Shown here in pieces: positions 59,551-64,000 of a DNA stretch of 64,000 nucleotides (the stretch's first letter is position 1; each line of letters opens with the position of its first letter). The notes under the pieces are model-generated. The model saw only the letters and a list, made by a program, of their open reading frames with translations. It did not search any database and had not been told where the DNA came from. Source of the DNA: Haematobia irritans (Eukaryota > Arthropoda > Insecta > Diptera > Muscidae); contig NC_134398.1 of assembly GCF_050003625.1 (NCBI RefSeq), positions 88,921,832 to 88,985,831 on the forward strand, read 5' to 3'. The position numbers were made by a program, and so were the translations under genes.

Positions 59551-60800
59551 CCAGGTATACCGGTATGAAGTGAGCATCAAGATACAAATGTCTCGATAGG
59601 GAGGTTTTGTTGTGAACGAGCCCTTATTTTTTTTTTTGCTATGACATCTGTGAAAAATATTTAGTGTACATCAAATCATTGAACAGACAACATCATATAT
59701 TTCATCGTGTTAAAAATGTCGAATTTTGTATCAGAGAGTATCGTTTACGGAAAGCATTAGTTTTTCATTATCATTTCAGAAAAGTGCTGCAAATTCGCAT
59801 CGAATACTTGTCGAGGCATATAGTGATTCGCTCTATCAGAAGCAACATGCAACATGCGGTTCAGACATAATGATTTTGATGTGAGAAATGAATAACGTGG
59901 AAGACCACCAAAAAGTTGGAAGACGCCGAATTGTAAACGATATTGGATGGAGAGGACACTTTGGTCAAAAGCAAATGGCAGAAATATTAAATGTTGTACA
60001 ACAAACAAATTCTGACCGTTTAAAAGCTATGGGAAAGATCCAAAAGTGTGGAAAATGGTTGCCACATGAATTGAATGGAAGACAAATGGAAAACCGAAAA
60101 AACAATTGTGAAATTTTGCTTTAAAGAAACGAAAGAAAATCGGTTTTGCATCGGATTGTTACTGGCGATGAAAATGGATTTATTGTAAGAATCCTAAACG
60201 GAGAAAATCAAAGGTTAATCCGGGACAACCATCAACATCGACTGCAAAACTAGATCGATTCGTCAAGAAGACAATGCTGTTTGTTTGGTGGGACCAGAAA
60301 GGTGTGGTGTACCACAGCTCCTATAACCATGTGAAACCGTTAATACTGATCGCTAAAAATAATCAACCATGCATTGATAGAGAAACGACCAGAATAGGCC
60401 GGAAGGCACGGCAAGGTAATTTTGCTCTATGACAATGAACCTGCACACAAAGCCGGTTCAAGATACAATCAAAACCCTTGGCTGAGAACAGCTACCCCAC
60501 CCGCCGTATTCACCACACTTGGCTCCCTCCGACTACCATTTGTTTACATCGATGGGACATGCATTGGCTGAGCAGCACTTTGATTCCTACGAGTAGGTCG
60601 AAAATTGATTTAAAAGACGATCAATTTTATTGGCATGATATTCACAAATTGCCAGAAAGGGGGCCAAAATATGTAGAAAACAATGGCCAATACTTTGGAT
60701 ACAATGCTTTTACTTTCCCATTAATATTTAGTGTTTTATTTTCAATAAGATGCTCATTTCATTCAAATAAATGATTAATAAAAAGTGTTACATTGCCAAC
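59551..60800 (+). pseudogene. Mariner relic, mauritiana/cecropia type
   Basis: The left end CCAGGTATACCGGTATGAAG follows TA and resembles mauritiana-type ends. Broken transposase text: AMGKIQKCGKWLPHELNGRQ, MENRKNNCEILL, LHRIVTGDE (first aspartate), KKTMLFVWWDQKGVVYH, LLYDNEPAHKA (second), HPPYSPHLAPSDYHLFTSMG-like (third, shifted), HKLPERGPKYVENNGQYF. Many stops and shifts; the right end is not identified. An old, dead element of a different subfamily from the two irritans mariners. Confidence 0.75.
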
Positions 60801-60849
60801 TAGTGAATGTAAACTTTATGAATTTTTTAATTAGCATAAAAAACAAACA

Positions 60850-61010
60850 AGCTTCGAAGGCACAACTTGTAAAGGATCCGAAAACAAAGTTCTTAGGTCC
60901 TATAACAAGCCCATGTAGAATTCATTGGAGATGATCCAAATTTGCACTACTTCCGTATCTCAAGTTTGGTATCCAAACTACTTTTTTGGAAGCTCTGTTT
61001 GCTGGGTATC
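60850..61010 (+). repeat. Repeat E fragment with an intact T-run
   Basis: CATTGGAGATGATCCAAATT, CCAAACTACTTTTTTGGAAG: an empty counterpart of the site where element A3 inserted at 30916/34671. Confidence 0.55.
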
Positions 61011-61840
61011 ATATGTCAATCGAAAGACCAGAGAATGGTCTTTACTATAAAAGAAGAAAACTATAGGCTATAGACAAAGGACAAAAATACATTACGCTTG
61101 TCAACAATTTACGGACATTTTTTCATTTTATGGTTAAACCTCATAAATCAAAGCTCCATAACTTTGGTGGTGGGTATAAAAATGTGATTTTGAACTTTAT
61201 GGGAGAATTTCTTCAAGTCGAACTTTCGACCTTAATCACTTATCGGATAAACCATATTAGGTTTGGAAATAGTTGACAAATTTGTACAAATGCGAATATT
61301 CAGATCAAGGAATGCCTTGATCGTGATCAGATGTTTGGAAATTTGTTCCAATTTATTTTATGTATTGTTTTTCTTTCTAATAGGTAACGATCTACATAAA
61401 AAATTTTTTCATACATAAATACATTTAAAAATGGTATTGAAATAAAACCCGAAATTATAAATATATTTATAATCAAATAAACAAAAAACATAACCATGTT
61501 GACAAACACTAACATATTCTAATGTATGTAGGTATGTATATAGAGCGTGTATTATATTTATACGCATTTAAATGTATTCCATTCGTATAAAACGTAAGAA
61601 GAACATCTACCGTAGCGGTGTCGCGATATGAAAACCATTCAGAATATCCCCTTCGCGGCGGCAAGTGTCATAAAATAATTTCAGTATATATCAAATACAA
61701 CATATGGTACGGCGTTGATAAAACAACAGCAACGGGCAATAATAACAACGATAAGAAATGCCAAAAAAAAGCAAAAAAGCTGAATTTCCTATGCAATCCC
61801 CCGTATATTAGGATACGCCGTAGAATAAATATTTTTCACT
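61010..61840. other. AT-rich interval, no recognisable gene
   Basis: 61600-61810 is less AT-rich (CCCCTTCGCGGCGGCAAGTG, AATCCCCCGTATATTAGG) with an 87-codon frame of no recognised family. The rest shows nothing. Confidence 0.35.
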
Positions 61841-61841
61841 A

Positions 61842-62225
61842 CACTGAAAAAACAGTGAACCCACCAGGAAGAAAATTTTAACTAAATAGTATTACAAACG
61901 CTGACATCGCGCCGATATCACAAAAATAAGTAAATATTTTTCGACAAATTCAAGAAAATTTATTAGACATAATTAATTTTTTTCAACTTGTTAAAGAAAA
62001 TTTTGTAGTTTGTAAGAAAAACTTGGAGTTCAAAATTGCAAGAATGTCTTTAGTGACATGCGAAGTTCATGATGGGCACATTTGTAAAAAAATTTACAAA
62101 TTTAAAGGAATAATGAACTATTTTGGGAGAAGTACGAATTTAGTAAAACTTTCTACTTCATTTGTGTATAATTTTTACCCATTTTTTAGTTCATTTAATT
62201 AACGTACGCAAATTGATTTGACTCT
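61842..62225 (-). mobile_element. MITE family N, copy 3 (left part lost)
   Basis: CACTGAAAAAACAGTGAACC with TA before it, then the inverted interior of N (ACAAACGCTGACATCGCGCC, GAATGTCTTTAGTGACAT). The other end is not found. Confidence 0.6.
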
Positions 62226-62580
62226 GTAAAAATTTCCTAATCTGGAAATAATGAAAAACAATTCTTGAACTATTTATTTTCAGGGAGTAAAGACCGAGAT
62301 ACAATTGAAAAAACAGCAGCGAGGTTAAACCTTTTTGCATTGAAGCAGTTTTGGTTTTTCCGAACGATCGTTTTTTAAACCGACACAACATAGAAAAAAA
62401 TATCCCTAAAATTTTTCCAATTAAATTTTAATTAATAATTCCAATTAAAATTTAATTTTAATTAATTCAAATAAAAATTTAATTTCATTACTATTTAATT
62501 TTAGCTATTTAGGCCTAACTTAGTTTTGAAATAAAACTCTTTTATCTTTTATCATTTTGAAATAAAACTCTTTTATCATT

Positions 62581-63362
62581 AATCATTAACATACTCGTAT
62601 TGTTGTTTTTGATTTCAGCTTAAAACCATGCATTGACTAAACTACAAGTGTAGCTTAACCCAAAGATTATAGAAGAGGAAGATGGGAGATTGGCTACTGA
62701 GCACATCAAACCATTTACCACATTAGTTTAATACTCGAACCAAACGCGTATACGACAAGTATTGACATAGCATTAAAATGCAAATAAAAAGAAATTAAGA
62801 GCACGAAATAAATTTCCATAAAGGGGAAAATGTATTTTTTTTTTTTGTTGCCTAAAATTTAACATTGTTTCATTAATAAAATTACATTTTTCATTTAAAA
62901 AATAAAAACTAAAAACAACTAAAAGATTACAAACATGTATTAAACTAATCTGGTAAATGCAACATTTGGTATGACGCAAGCCAATCTCCCATCTTCCTCA
63001 AATCTATAATCTTTGGCTTAACCAACAGAGGAAAAGTATGCTTGTCAAATTTATTTGGGCAAAGCCCTATAGACTGCAAGATGATTGGATGTACAGCCGA
63101 AGGTTCAAGTGTAGTTCACTTTGGGTTGAGTGAATTACCCGAATTTATTCTGATAATTGGTTGATAGTTTTGCTGCAAGTAGAGGATGCTGAAGAGGAAT
63201 GTGGTATTTCCGAAACAGCTGTACAGTTGCAGTCTACAGGACTTTGCCCAAATAAATTTGACAAGCATTCTTTTCCTCTATTGGTTAAGCTACACTTGTA
63301 GTTTAGTCAATGCATGGTTTTAAGCTGAAATCAAAAACAACAATACGAGTATGTTAATGATT
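62581..63362. mobile_element. Element L with ~140-bp inverted arms
   Basis: Left arm 62581-62660 plus 63024-63070 (interrupted by MITE K2); right arm about 63218-63362. The arms pair over AATCATTAACATACTCG..., ATGCATTGACTAAAC, GCTTAACCAA(C/T)AGAGGAAAAG and AAATTTATTTGGGCAAAG. The loop of about 150 bp (63070-63218) has no gene. The superfamily is not clear; long arms are typical of foldback elements. Confidence 0.65.
62661..63015. mobile_element. hAT-type MITE family K, copy 2, inside element L
   Basis: Ends CAAAGATTATAGAAGAGG / CTATAATCTTTG with 8-bp duplication GCTTAACC at 62653-62660 and 63016-63023. The right arm of L preserves the uninterrupted site (GGTTAAGC on the opposite arm). Confidence 0.85.
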
Positions 63363-63474
63363 GAAGAGAGACCAACAATAACAAACAAAACGAATAAAAT
63401 TCTTTTATTTCATATTCTCCCGACTTTTCTCCACTATATGGTGGCCTTTTCAAGGGATTCGTCTACACGCAGAG

Positions 63475-64000
63475 AAGAAACATCATTGTCACAATCATAT
63501 TCGAAGAGCAAAATAATATGATAGGAGCTATTTTTGCGGCGACCATGTAACATTTTCACCTGCAACCATGTTGGCTCAGTGAACATGGTTCTAAGAAAAA
63601 TAAAATTGTCCTCATCTAAAATGTTATTATATTGATAAAAAGAATTTTGTTTCCATTAAAAGACAATGGTCACAATCTAAAATGTTATGGTATTCGTCAA
63701 AAATGTTTTTCTTCCAGTTAAAAGAACATGGTCACAACTTAAAATGTTTTGATCTTTATGAAAAAACTTTTTTCGTCGTCGAAAAAAGGACGCCATTTGA
63801 GAAAAGAAAACACAAAATTAACTTTATTTATTTGTTTTTATTTATTTATAAATTAATTCATTGTTTATTTGTATTTATAATGTCGTGCAAGCAAACTTCA
63901 CATATTTTTACACATTCCATTTTTGTTCAATTTCAACAATAAGTATTCAATTCATATTTACCTCGTGCCCATCAAATGTATCAACGCAGACATCATGTAA
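63475..64000. mobile_element. Family J element, copy 4, cut by window end
   Basis: ACACGCAGAGAAGAAAC at the left, then TTCGTCAAAAATGTTTTTCT, GAAAAAAGGACGCCATTTGA and CGCAGACATCATGTAA at the window end, in the same order as J copy 1. Non-coding. Confidence 0.5.

Noticed and set aside
61618..61881. 87-residue frame in a less AT-rich patch
   Set aside because: No recognisable motif; the end of the frame runs into MITE N copy 3, so it is not a conserved gene.

Overview
The window looks like transposon-dense, AT-rich DNA from a higher dipteran, most likely a calyptrate (muscid-type) fly. The grounds are an irritans-subfamily (Himar1-like) mariner with its characteristic ends (ACAGGTTGGCTGATAAGTCC), a DD41D rosa-like mariner, CR1/Jockey-group LINEs, several tRNA-derived SINEs, and abundant repeats ending in TACCCTCCACCAT or TACCCTGCACCAC that I associate with muscid genomes (from memory, not searched). 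I find no convincing host gene in 64 kb. Nearly every recognisable coding stretch is a transposase or a reverse transcriptase. The only host-like signals are a weak exon/intron relic at 661-865 and an exon-like stretch inside a MITE at about 26.9-27.1 kb.

Layout. 1-8 kb: MITEs (families P, Q, K), one element of family C, a decayed LINE (3664-6480) followed by (TA)n, and a Tc1-type MITE. 8.26-9.57 kb: a structurally intact DD41D mariner. 9.9-20.1 kb: a stack in which a LINE was split by an irritans mariner, which was then split by a family-A and a family-B element; next to it a diverged family-B copy holds a pogo/Tigger relic that itself holds another family-A copy. 20.5-25.6 kb: element D, then a family-C element interrupted by a MITE, a family-B copy carrying a SINE, a Tc1 remnant and a deleted DD41D mariner. 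25.7-29.7 kb: tandem copies of a family-J segment loaded with different MITEs. 29.8-34.7 kb: a tRNA-related composite repeat split by a family-A element, which is split by another family-A element. 35-37.3 kb: MITE debris. 37.86-41.57 kb: a 3.7-kb (AAT)n array abutting the 3' end of a LINE (41.6-44.4 kb) whose endonuclease and reverse transcriptase motifs are intact. 45-51.5 kb: another deep nest with a second Himar-like mariner. 51.5-64 kb: family C, H, N, B, E, K, L and J repeats, a second LINE 3' end with (TA)n, and a mauritiana/cecropia-type mariner relic.

How the parts fit together: the nesting gives relative ages. LINEs, H, J and C elements are old hosts. TA-, TWA- and 8-bp-target MITEs and mariners came later. 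Family A is among the youngest, because its four long copies look nearly identical by eye and it sits inside other elements, including another copy of itself. Families A, C and D share one architecture: a TACCCT..CCAC end, its inverted copy just inside the other end, GC-rich hairpins, an end at or near ACTTG, and (A and C) insertion in T-runs. This resembles non-autonomous Helentron/DINE-1-type elements and is the most interesting system here. Family letters (A, B, C ...) are local labels for this window only.
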